Shown: in pieces, positions 6,227 to 14,084 of the stretch
How positions within the stretch are numbered: position 1 is the stretch's first letter
Layout of the letters: every line of letters starts with the position of its first letter
Origin: Lachnospiraceae bacterium
GTDB taxonomy: Bacteria; Bacillota; Clostridia; Lachnospirales; Lachnospiraceae
Reading direction: 5' to 3'
DNA: 64,000 bases
Assembly: GCA_900199595.1 (NCBI GenBank)
Contig: FZRB01000004.1
Location: 62,001-126,000, forward strand
The notes under the pieces: generated by a model
What the model was told of the DNA's origin: nothing
Seen by the model: the letters and a program-made list of their open reading frames with translations, nothing else
Databases searched by the model: none
Translations under genes and position numbers: made by a program

Positions 6227-9139
6227 TTATTTGACTGTTACTTTAACCCTGGAACTAATACCATTTTGATGATAAATGTATATATAACAGGTACCTTTTC
6301 CAACTGCTTTTATCTTGCCTTTTGAATTAACTGTAGCAACTTTTTGATTTGTTGATTCATAACTTAAAGCTCTATGCTTCTTTATGGTCTGCTTCTTACT
6401 TTGTTTAGTTATCTTGGTCTTTAAAGAAAATGTTTTTTTCTTCTTTAATGATATTTTATTCTTCTTTACTTTCTTTACTGTTATTTTTTTTGCATTACCT
6501 GCTTTACCACCTGTTGTAGCTGAATGAACTACTTTGGAAGTTGATACTACACATTTCTCTTCCCCGGAGCCTTTATAAGCAACTACTATATATTTATAGT
6601 AAGTTCCTTTCTTTAGTTTTTTATTTACAAAGGTGGTTTTGACAGTATCTGCCAGCTTTACATACTTTGATTTATTTCCGCATCTATTTCCATATACTAC
6701 ATATCCGTCAGCATTTTTAACCTTCTTCCACTTCAGAGTAACTGAAGACTTAGTGGTTTTTGTGGCAGAAAGCTGTAAAGGATAATACATAGAGCCTTTG
6801 GAATCTTTATCATCCTTCTGTTTTAAAATGTATTGTTCAGTTTCCTCAAACAGTGTTCCTTCAGCTACCGGGCCATCTTCAAATCCTTCACCCTCTACTA
6901 TGATCCGATCTGATTCTTTGTAGTATTTTCCTTTTGCATAAACATAAGTTTTTCCGCCTTTAACTCCTGTAACCTTTCCTTCTTTATCTATGCCGGCTAT
7001 TTTTGAATCCATCGTTTCATAAGTAATATTCTTACTATCCAGGGTAATCGAAGCATTATTACCCGGATTTATAAGCATAACCTTTAGATTTGCAGAAGCA
7101 TTTACTTTTATGGTATTTGTATCAAGCTTAGCAGAATACTTATATAAGTAATCTTCATCTCCGGAAGAAAATATAATCCCAGATGATGATGGAGCCTCAA
7201 TAAATGAATCTCTTGGGATTTCAAGGTTCAGACTCAGCCCCTTGGCATCGGCAGGTTTAGCATATGAGCTATCTATAGAATCTATTCCAAAACACTGAGT
7301 CCAATAATATCGATTGTCCTTATAAAAGCAACCGATTCCGATTATGTTATAATCTTCATCAATTATATTCTGTTTATGTCCGGATGAATTCATCCAGGAT
7401 TTCATTACATCTTCTGCATCATTTTGTCCATACGCTATATTCTCAGCATACATCTTGTCATTTATAGTCATACATAAAGTTTCATTAGGTCTGGTATGTG
7501 AGAACAAAACAGAGGTTTCACCAGCTCTGATCATAGCACTTTCCAGAAGGCTTTCATCCATTTTAAGCTCATTTAATCCAGCCGCTTTTCTTTCCTTGTT
7601 TACTAAATCTAAAACTTCATATGCTCTTGTGAAATCACATTTCCCGGATAAAGATACCTTTTCTGCATAATGAAAACCATTACCGCCAAATTGAACAAGC
7701 TCTTTATTTAAACAATTAACCTTAACAGTTTTTGCAAATGCTCTGTAATGAACATATTCGATAGTCTCCGGAAGAGTAATACTTTCAAGACTTGTACAAT
7801 TAGTAAACGCCTCACGGTTTATCTTTTTTACAGATGAAAGAACTACAGTCTTTAACTTGTAGCACTGTGCAAAATCAGCATACCATACTACTTCCAGCCC
7901 TTTTGAATAAAAGCTTTCCAGATTTTCACAACTGTTAAATGCAGAGCCTCCCCACTCTGTCATATTATCGGGAAGTGTAACACTGGTAAGAGAGTCACAT
8001 TTACTAAATGCTCTCATTCCAACCATTTTCAGCCCACCAAAATTAATAGTTTTAAGATTCGGACAATCTTCAAACATTCTATAAGCAGTTTCCTCCAGCC
8101 CATTTCCAAAGGTAATGCTCTCAATCTTTGAAGCCTCAAATGTAAAATCACCGGCTTCAGTTACTGTATCAGGTATAACAAAATCACCGGAAATAGATGA
8201 AAGATAGAACGCTCCTTCTCCTAAAACCTTTACTCTCCCTAAAGATACTTTTTTCAAATACTCTGTACCGGAAAACGCATAGTTCCCTATCTTTACTATT
8301 TTATCAGGAACAGTATATGATTCATCTGATTTTAAATTAGGATAAAGGAGCAGCTCATCTCCTTTTACATTGAAGATGATACCATCCTTTGATGAATACA
8401 CAGTATTACCTGACTCCACTGTATAAGATGCTACTCCGCCGGAAAAGAATGCTATTGATGATAATGTCTTTAATGAACCGGGAATAATGAATTCATCCAG
8501 TCTGACAGCCTGAAATGCATAGTCATCTATCTCTTCTACCTGTCCCATTTTAATTGTTTTAAGACCGGTACATCCGGCGAACAGTCCGGAAGAAAGTTTC
8601 TTAACAGCATCCGGAACAGTTATTTCAACAAGAGAATAATCGTCATAGAATACAGCCTCTCCAAAACCTGTCAAAGTAGATGGAAGCTGCACAGAATTAA
8701 GATTAGCCATAAATGCAAATGCCGCCTGACCAACATAAGTCACACCTTCATTAACTATTACAGTCTTAATATCTGTAGAATAAGAACTCCAGGGACTGTT
8801 AGTAGTATAAGACCACGAATCTGTTTCTGACATAGTGTAATCAGACATAGCACCTGTTCCACTGATAGTAAGGGTGCCATTCTCATAATTCCATGTCAGA
8901 TTATCTTCAGATGTCCCTGAATCACCTCTTATAAAACTCTCGTTTTTATTAGTCTGGTATGCTTTGTAACCCTCAGGAACATTTACATCCATTTTGTCAC
9001 ATACAGATATATTATCACTATCTTCTCCTAAAGATCTATCTGCGGCATTTATATAACCAAAACTAGAAATAATGCTCATAGAAAAAGCAATTGAAACAAT
9101 AGTAAAGACTTTTAATATAGTAATCTTTTTTCGTAACAT
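6227..9139 (-). CDS. Secreted BspA-type LRR protein with CAP, Ig-like and Fn3 domains
   Basis: 970 residues from ATG 9139, preferred because GGGGAGG sits six to seven bases before it; an ATG five codons upstream lacks a site. A signal peptide covers about residues 1-33. BspA-type leucine-rich repeats (units such as LKTVVLSSVKKINREAFTNCTSLESITLP) fill about 80-505. A CAP/SCP domain lies at about 515-632 (FSHTRP, AENIAYG, WMNSSGHKQNI), then a Big_2-like domain (about 690-750), an Fn3-like domain (about 790-880), and a lysine-rich C-terminal Big_2 domain. There is no LPXTG or membrane anchor, so it is likely released or held by its basic tail. Likely role: surface adhesion or host/biofilm contact; binding partner unknown. 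Confidence 0.85.
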   Translation of the reverse strand: MLRKKITILKVFTIVSIAFSMSIISSFGYINAADRSLGEDSDNISVCDKMDVNVPEGYKAYQTNKNESFIRGDSGTSEDNLTWNYENGTLTISGTGAMSDYTMSETDSWSYTTNSPWSSYSTDIKTVIVNEGVTYVGQAAFAFMANLNSVQLPSTLTGFGEAVFYDDYSLVEITVPDAVKKLSSGLFAGCTGLKTIKMGQVEEIDDYAFQAVRLDEFIIPGSLKTLSSIAFFSGGVASYTVESGNTVYSSKDGIIFNVKGDELLLYPNLKSDESYTVPDKIVKIGNYAFSGTEYLKKVSLGRVKVLGEGAFYLSSISGDFVIPDTVTEAGDFTFEASKIESITFGNGLEETAYRMFEDCPNLKTINFGGLKMVGMRAFSKCDSLTSVTLPDNMTEWGGSAFNSCENLESFYSKGLEVVWYADFAQCYKLKTVVLSSVKKINREAFTNCTSLESITLPETIEYVHYRAFAKTVKVNCLNKELVQFGGNGFHYAEKVSLSGKCDFTRAYEVLDLVNKERKAAGLNELKMDESLLESAMIRAGETSVLFSHTRPNETLCMTINDKMYAENIAYGQNDAEDVMKSWMNSSGHKQNIIDEDYNIIGIGCFYKDNRYYWTQCFGIDSIDSSYAKPADAKGLSLNLEIPRDSFIEAPSSSGIIFSSGDEDYLYKYSAKLDTNTIKVNASANLKVMLINPGNNASITLDSKNITYETMDSKIAGIDKEGKVTGVKGGKTYVYAKGKYYKESDRIIVEGEGFEDGPVAEGTLFEETEQYILKQKDDKDSKGSMYYPLQLSATKTTKSSVTLKWKKVKNADGYVVYGNRCGNKSKYVKLADTVKTTFVNKKLKKGTYYKYIVVAYKGSGEEKCVVSTSKVVHSATTGGKAGNAKKITVKKVKKNKISLKKKKTFSLKTKITKQSKKQTIKKHRALSYESTNQKVATVNSKGKIKAVGKGTCYIYIYHQNGISSRVKVTVK

Positions 9140-9167
9140 AAACCGCCTCCCCATAAACTAAAAAATA

Positions 9168-9195
9168 AGAGGATATTCTATATTGAATATCCTCT
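9168..9195 (-). terminator. Intrinsic terminator after pgsA
   Basis: A perfect 11-bp stem (9168-9178 / 9185-9195) with a 6-nt loop lies 18 bases after the pgsA stop, followed on the minus strand by TTATTTTT. Confidence 0.8.
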
Positions 9196-9212
9196 TTAAA
9201 TATACACTTTTT

Positions 9213-9770
9213 TTATTTGAATGTCGATATAACATCCTTATTTTTAACCAGATAATCAATCAGTGAAATAACCGTAAGCGCTGCTGATATATATATAAGA
9301 ACTAGTTCAAATATCCTTATTCCTCTGGCAGCTGAAGCTATATCTTCTCCGAGATTTGCAATAAGAACACATATCATTACCATGGTAACTGCAGTCTTAA
9401 CCTTGCCCCACCAGCCTGCAGCTATGACTTTGCCGTTATCTGCAGCAACAAGTCTGAAGCCACTTATTATAAACTCTCTGGCAATGATTATGATAACCAC
9501 CCAGGCCATTATCCTGTCTACAGGGATTAGTGCTATCATGGCTGATGTAACAAGAAGCTTATCTGCCAGCGGGTCCATAAATTTACCAAAATCTGTTACC
9601 AGATTATACTTTCTTGCTATCTTGCCATCCACCATATCCGACAGGGATGCGATAATAAAAATCGCAAGTGCTATCCATTTACCGGCAGGTATACCCGGTA
9701 TCATAAAAAATATCAGAAAAAATGGAATCAGTATCACTCTGAATACAGTTATTTTATTAGGTAAATTCAT
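9213..9770 (-). CDS. pgsA: CDP-diacylglycerol-glycerol-3-phosphate phosphatidyltransferase
   Basis: 185-residue integral membrane enzyme that makes phosphatidylglycerol phosphate from CDP-diacylglycerol and glycerol-3-phosphate, the committed step to phosphatidylglycerol and cardiolipin. The complete CDP-alcohol phosphotransferase motif is present with correct spacing: Asp45, Asp48-Gly49, Ala52-Arg53, Gly62, Asp66, Asp70. Several hydrophobic helices flank it and the length fits the family. It follows rimO by 19 bases, in the same order as in many Firmicutes, although cinA, often next to it, is absent here. Confidence 0.95.
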   Translation of the reverse strand: MNLPNKITVFRVILIPFFLIFFMIPGIPAGKWIALAIFIIASLSDMVDGKIARKYNLVTDFGKFMDPLADKLLVTSAMIALIPVDRIMAWVVIIIIAREFIISGFRLVAADNGKVIAAGWWGKVKTAVTMVMICVLIANLGEDIASAARGIRIFELVLIYISAALTVISLIDYLVKNKDVISTFK

Positions 9771-9789
9771 AAGTTTTTATCTCCTATAT

Positions 9790-11127
9790 TTAAATCAATT
9801 TAGCCTCAAGATCATATACGTCAGAATCCGTGATCTGAACTCTCACTATCTCACCTGACAAAAGCTCTCTGTCAGAATCTACAAATATCATTCCATCTAT
9901 ATCAGGTGCATCCATGTAGCTTCTGCCTACATAGACATCTTCTTCAGGAAGATATCCGTCTATTATAACATCCAGCTCTTTGTCTATGCATGACTTTAGG
10001 AACTCAGCTGATATATCCTGTTGAAGCAGCATTATATCCTCAAGTCTCTCAGCCTTGATGTCCTCATCTATCTGATCAGGAAAATCCGCTGCAGGAGTAC
10101 CTTCCTCCTGAGAATAATCAAACACTCCCACATGCTGCAGTTTAAGTTCCTGAAGTGTTTCAAGAAGAGCCTCATGCTCCTCCTCTGTCTCTCCCGGAAA
10201 TCCGGTAATAATGGTTGATCTGATAACCATATCAGGTATCTGACTCTTAATATCTTTTACAACTCTTCTGATGCCTTCATTATCTATCCTTCTGGCCATT
10301 CTCCTAAGGATTTCATCCTCTGTATGCTGAATAGGCATATCTATATAATGAAGCACCTTAGAATTGGTCTTAATCTCCTGAATAAGCTCAGGATATATCT
10401 CTTCAGGATAACAATAAAGAAGTCTTATCCACTTTATATCATCTATCTTTGATAATTCTCTCAGCAGAGTGTGAAGTCTTTTTTCTCCATACAGATCAAC
10501 GCCGTAACAGGTAGTTTCCTGAGCCACCAAGATCAGTTCTTTTACGCCTGTTTCAGCCAGAACCTCAGCCTCTTTTATCACATCCTCCATAGGGACACTC
10601 TTATACCTGCCCTTGAAGTAAGGAATCGAGCAATAGGTACATCTCTTATCACAGCCATCTGCTATCTTCAGATACTCAAGATAAGGTCTTTCCGTCAGCA
10701 CTCTGTCAACAGCTTCCCTGTTTGGATACGGAGTATCAAGCTCATCATATCTTTTTATCGGAGACGAAGCACTTCTTTTGTCCAGCTCATTTACTACATC
10801 TGCTATGCTGTCCAGACTCATTGTTCCGATAAATGCGTCCACTTCAGGAAGTTCATCAGCTATTTCGTCTTTATAACGCTGTGCCATACATCCGGTACAA
10901 ATAAGATACTGTAGTCTGCCCTTCTTATACTCAGAAAGCTCCAAAAGCTTATCTATGCTCTCCTGAGTTGCAGACTGAATAAAGCAGCAGGTGTTAACAA
11001 CCGCCACATCAGCTTCTTCAATATCTGTTACAAGATTAAAGCCTTCTTTCATAAGAAGGCCCAGCATTCTTTCGCTGTCAGCTGTATTTTTATCACAGCC
11101 GAGCGTTATCAAAGCTATATTAATCAT
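9790..11127 (-). CDS. rimO: Ribosomal protein S12 methylthiotransferase
   Basis: 445-residue radical-SAM methylthiotransferase that adds a methylthio group to an Asp of ribosomal protein S12. Domains in order: N-terminal UPF0004 domain with cluster cysteines (GCDKNTADSERM, NTCCF, CTGCMAQRY), radical-SAM core with CDKRCTYCSIP, and a C-terminal TRAM domain of about 65 residues. RimO rather than MiaB is supported by GCDKN and the IPYFKGRYKS segment. The ATG begins immediately after the stop of the small upstream gene, so the two are probably translationally coupled. Confidence 0.93.
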   Translation of the reverse strand: MINIALITLGCDKNTADSERMLGLLMKEGFNLVTDIEEADVAVVNTCCFIQSATQESIDKLLELSEYKKGRLQYLICTGCMAQRYKDEIADELPEVDAFIGTMSLDSIADVVNELDKRSASSPIKRYDELDTPYPNREAVDRVLTERPYLEYLKIADGCDKRCTYCSIPYFKGRYKSVPMEDVIKEAEVLAETGVKELILVAQETTCYGVDLYGEKRLHTLLRELSKIDDIKWIRLLYCYPEEIYPELIQEIKTNSKVLHYIDMPIQHTEDEILRRMARRIDNEGIRRVVKDIKSQIPDMVIRSTIITGFPGETEEEHEALLETLQELKLQHVGVFDYSQEEGTPAADFPDQIDEDIKAERLEDIMLLQQDISAEFLKSCIDKELDVIIDGYLPEEDVYVGRSYMDAPDIDGMIFVDSDRELLSGEIVRVQITDSDVYDLEAKLI

Positions 11128-11415
11128 TTAAATCATCTCCAGCTCTGCCATGAACATTTCATACGCATCATTTTCCCATTTAAGAAGCGGAGCATTCTCT
11201 CCTCCACCATTGGTACTTCGGCGCATGGCAGCATAAGAATCCTCGCCAAATGCGACCACATCCATCTCATACAGCTCCACTCCTGCTTCTCTTGCTATTC
11301 TGCAAAAATCCGAAAGCGGAGTTTCCGACGTCTTTGTATCAAGAAGCCGCTGTTTTAATGAAACATCTGCTATAGAAAGATTCTTTAATTGTTCCAGCTT
11401 TTCTCCTACATCCAT
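11128..11415 (-). CDS. Small unknown protein, weakly Nif11-like
   Basis: 95 residues, not recognised with confidence. The first 50 are predicted helical (EKLEQLKNLSIADVSLKQRL, then SDFCRIAREAGVELYEMDVV), a pattern that resembles Nif11-type small domains: a helix, then an A-x-E-x-G turn. The second half has a Gly-rich turn NGGGE and an acidic tail. There is no signal peptide and no membrane helix. Its stop codon abuts the ATG of rimO, and folD lies 40 bases upstream. A leader-peptide role would need a modifying enzyme nearby; rimO is a housekeeping enzyme and does not count. The coding call rests on codon-like composition, tight packing and a start close to folD. Confidence 0.6.
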   Translation of the reverse strand: MDVGEKLEQLKNLSIADVSLKQRLLDTKTSETPLSDFCRIAREAGVELYEMDVVAFGEDSYAAMRRSTNGGGENAPLLKWENDAYEMFMAELEMI

Positions 11416-11455
11416 GGCAAAAACCTATAATTATTATGTAAACTAAAACTCAAAT

Positions 11456-12313
11456 CTACATAAGCCCGTTCTGCATCAGAGCCGCCTCATAACAGTTATT
11501 AATGAGACTTGCTATAGTCATCGGGCCAACGCCGCCGGGAACAGGAGTTATCTTACCCGCTACCTTCTCAGCGCTTTCATAATCAACGTCACCGCAAAGC
11601 TTTTTGGTTCCGTCTATTCTGTGAATACCTACATCAATTACCGTAGCACCATCCTTGATGTAGTCTGCATCTATAAACCTAGGCTGACCAATGGCAACAA
11701 CTAAAACATCAGCTTTTTTACATACTTCCTTTAAATCCTTTGTATGTGAATGGCACACAGTTACAGTTGCATTTTCACGAAGAAGGAGCATAGCCATAGG
11801 CTTTCCTACTATATTACTTCTTCCGACAACAACTACATTTGCGCCATCTAACTCTGTATTACTTCTCTTAAGAAGATGAATAATACCTGCAGGAGTACAT
11901 GATACAAATCCCGGTGCACCGATACTGAGTCTTCCAACACTTTCAGGATGGAAACCATCAACATCCTTATCAGGATTTATACTTCTGATAACCTTATCTT
12001 CATCTATATGTTTTGGAAGTGGAAGCTGAACAAGAATACCATTAACAGTCTCATCCTTATTCAGATCATCGATCAGCTTAAGAAGCTCTTCCTCAGTTGT
12101 TTCTTCCGGAAGTTCAAAAGACTTGGAAATAATCCCCGTATACTCACATGCCTTTTTCTTATTCCCAACATAAACAGTAGATGCAGGATCATTTCCCACC
12201 AGGATCACTGCAAGAGTTACATCAATCCCCTTCTCCTTTAACGCAGCAACCTTCTCCTTTACTTCGTCTTTTAATTCGGTAGATATCTTCTTACCATCAA
12301 TAATCTCAGCCAT
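11456..12313 (-). CDS. folD: Methylene-THF dehydrogenase/cyclohydrolase
   Basis: 285-residue bifunctional enzyme that converts 5,10-methylene-THF to 10-formyl-THF in the cytosol using NADP. Visible marks: [14 protein letters not shown] with the catalytic Lys, the [11 protein letters not shown] motif, the cofactor region [12 protein letters not shown], and the C-terminal [17 protein letters not shown]. The length is normal. AAGGAG lies directly before the ATG. The neighbour fhs performs the next step of the same one-carbon pathway. Confidence 0.97.
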   Translation of the reverse strand: MAEIIDGKKISTELKDEVKEKVAALKEKGIDVTLAVILVGNDPASTVYVGNKKKACEYTGIISKSFELPEETTEEELLKLIDDLNKDETVNGILVQLPLPKHIDEDKVIRSINPDKDVDGFHPESVGRLSIGAPGFVSCTPAGIIHLLKRSNTELDGANVVVVGRSNIVGKPMAMLLLRENATVTVCHSHTKDLKEVCKKADVLVVAIGQPRFIDADYIKDGATVIDVGIHRIDGTKKLCGDVDYESAEKVAGKITPVPGGVGPMTIASLINNCYEAALMQNGLM

Positions 12314-12340
12314 TATATCTCCTTGTTAATTTTTTATTTT

Positions 12341-12401
12341 TTTCTATTCTATCGTACGAGCTAAATTATGCTCGTCGCGGAAATATCAAAATTTAGAATA
12401 G
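12341..12401 (-). other. Intercistronic inverted repeat between fhs and folD
   Basis: On the minus strand CTATTCTA (overlapping the fhs stop codon) pairs with TAGAATAG near 12342-12351. Inside lies ACGAGC (12355-12360) pairing with GCTCGT (12369-12374). An A-rich rather than T-rich tract follows, so it looks like an RNA-processing or mRNA-stability hairpin more than a terminator. Confidence 0.4.
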
Positions 12402-14063
12402 TCCCACAATGGTCCCATCTTCATATACATCTATACGTTCTGCAGCAGGACTCTTCGGAAGTCCCGGCATAGTCATTATAGCTCCTGCTATAGCAACTAA
12501 GAATCCGGCACCTGCAGATACATAAGCTTCTCTGATGTTAATTCTATATCCCGTAGGACGTCCCAAAAGTTTCTGATCATCTGAAAGTGAATACTGTGTT
12601 TTAGCCATACAAACAGGCATCTTACCAAATCCAAGTGATTCAGCTCTCTTTATAGCATTCATTGCTTCAGCAGTATAATCAACTCCATCAGCACCGTAGA
12701 TCTCTGTAGCAACCTTCTCTATCTTCTCTGTAAGAGAAAGCTCATCATCATATAAGAATCTGAACTCAGGGCTGCCCTCTTCTACAGCTTCAAAGACTTC
12801 CTTAGCAAGATCAAGACCGCCCTGTCCGCCTTGTCCCCATACATCGGAAACCGCGAAACGGCATCCCTTATCCTGAACAAATTCTCTGATAGCTTCTACT
12901 TCTGCTTCTGTATCTGATACAAACTTATTGATGGTAACAACTACAGGAACATTATATTTCTGAAGATTCTCGATATGCTTTCCGAGATTCACTATACCCT
13001 TCTTAAGAGCTTCTACATTTTCATTTGAGAGCTCATCTTTTGGCACACCACCGTTATACTTAAGTGCTCTTGCTGTAGCGACAAGCACTACTGCATCAGG
13101 TTTAAGACCTGCCATACGACACTTGATATCAAGGAACTTCTCAGCTCCGAGATCAGCACCGAATCCAGCCTCTGTAACTACATAATCAGCAGCCTTAAGA
13201 GCAACCTTAGTAGCTCTGACTGAATTACAGCCATGGGCTATATTTGCGAATGGGCCACCATGAACAAATACAGGATTACCTTCAAGTGACTGAATAAGAT
13301 TAGGTCTTATTGCATCCTTAAGAAGAACTGTCATTGCACCTACACACTTAAGGTCTCCTGCTGTTACAGGCTCATTATCATAATTATATGCAACTATTAT
13401 TCTTGAAAGTCTTGCCTTAAGGTCCTCAAGATTCTCTGCAAGACAAAGTATAGCCATTACCTCAGTAGCAACTGTTATACAGAAATGATCTTCTCTTACT
13501 ACTCCGTCGAGGCGCTTGCCCATACCTACTACTATATTTCTGAGAGCCCTGTCATTCATATCAAGGCATCTCTTTGCTACTATTCTATTTGGATCTATGC
13601 GGAGTGTATTTCCCTGAAGCAGATGATTGTCCAGCATAGCACACATCAGGTTATTAGCTGATGTAATAGCATGAAAATCTCCTGTAAAATGCAGATTAAG
13701 CTTATCCATTGGAACAGCCTGAGCATATCCGCCGCCTGCAGCTCCACCCTTTATACCAAAACAGGGACCGAGAGAAGGTTCTCTCATGGCAACTACTGAA
13801 TTCTTTCCGAGCTTTCTCATAGCATCATTAAGACCAAGAGTGATAGTGGTCTTTCCTTCACCTGCAGGTGTAGGATTAATAGCTGTAACAAGAATCAGCT
13901 TTCCATCCTTCTCTGATGCGAGTCGGTTAATATATTCATCACTGACCTTAGCCATATGTTTTCCATACATTTCGATATCATCTTCTGTTGCTCCAATCTT
14001 CTCTGCAACCTTTCTGATATCCAGCATCTGGGCTTCCTGAGCGATTTCAATATCTGTTTTCAT
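12393..14063 (-). CDS. fhs: Formate-tetrahydrofolate ligase
   Basis: 556-residue enzyme that uses ATP to join formate to tetrahydrofolate, giving 10-formyl-THF; usual in acetogenic and other anaerobic Clostridia. The nucleotide motif [11 protein letters not shown] is at about residues 64-74, followed by [22 protein letters not shown] and [15 protein letters not shown], both diagnostic of the family. Full length. It is upstream of folD. Without acetyl-CoA synthase genes in view it more likely serves purine and formate metabolism, but acetogenesis cannot be excluded. Confidence 0.98.
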   Translation of the reverse strand: MKTDIEIAQEAQMLDIRKVAEKIGATEDDIEMYGKHMAKVSDEYINRLASEKDGKLILVTAINPTPAGEGKTTITLGLNDAMRKLGKNSVVAMREPSLGPCFGIKGGAAGGGYAQAVPMDKLNLHFTGDFHAITSANNLMCAMLDNHLLQGNTLRIDPNRIVAKRCLDMNDRALRNIVVGMGKRLDGVVREDHFCITVATEVMAILCLAENLEDLKARLSRIIVAYNYDNEPVTAGDLKCVGAMTVLLKDAIRPNLIQSLEGNPVFVHGGPFANIAHGCNSVRATKVALKAADYVVTEAGFGADLGAEKFLDIKCRMAGLKPDAVVLVATARALKYNGGVPKDELSNENVEALKKGIVNLGKHIENLQKYNVPVVVTINKFVSDTEAEVEAIREFVQDKGCRFAVSDVWGQGGQGGLDLAKEVFEAVEEGSPEFRFLYDDELSLTEKIEKVATEIYGADGVDYTAEAMNAIKRAESLGFGKMPVCMAKTQYSLSDDQKLLGRPTGYRINIREAYVSAGAGFLVAIAGAIMTMPGLPKSPAAERIDVYEDGTIVGLF

Positions 14064-14084
14064 GGTAAACTAAACTCCTTTCGA

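Noticed and set aside
12341-12401. Terminator between fhs and folD
   Set aside because: The stem is followed by A residues on the transcribed strand rather than T residues, and both genes are in one pathway.
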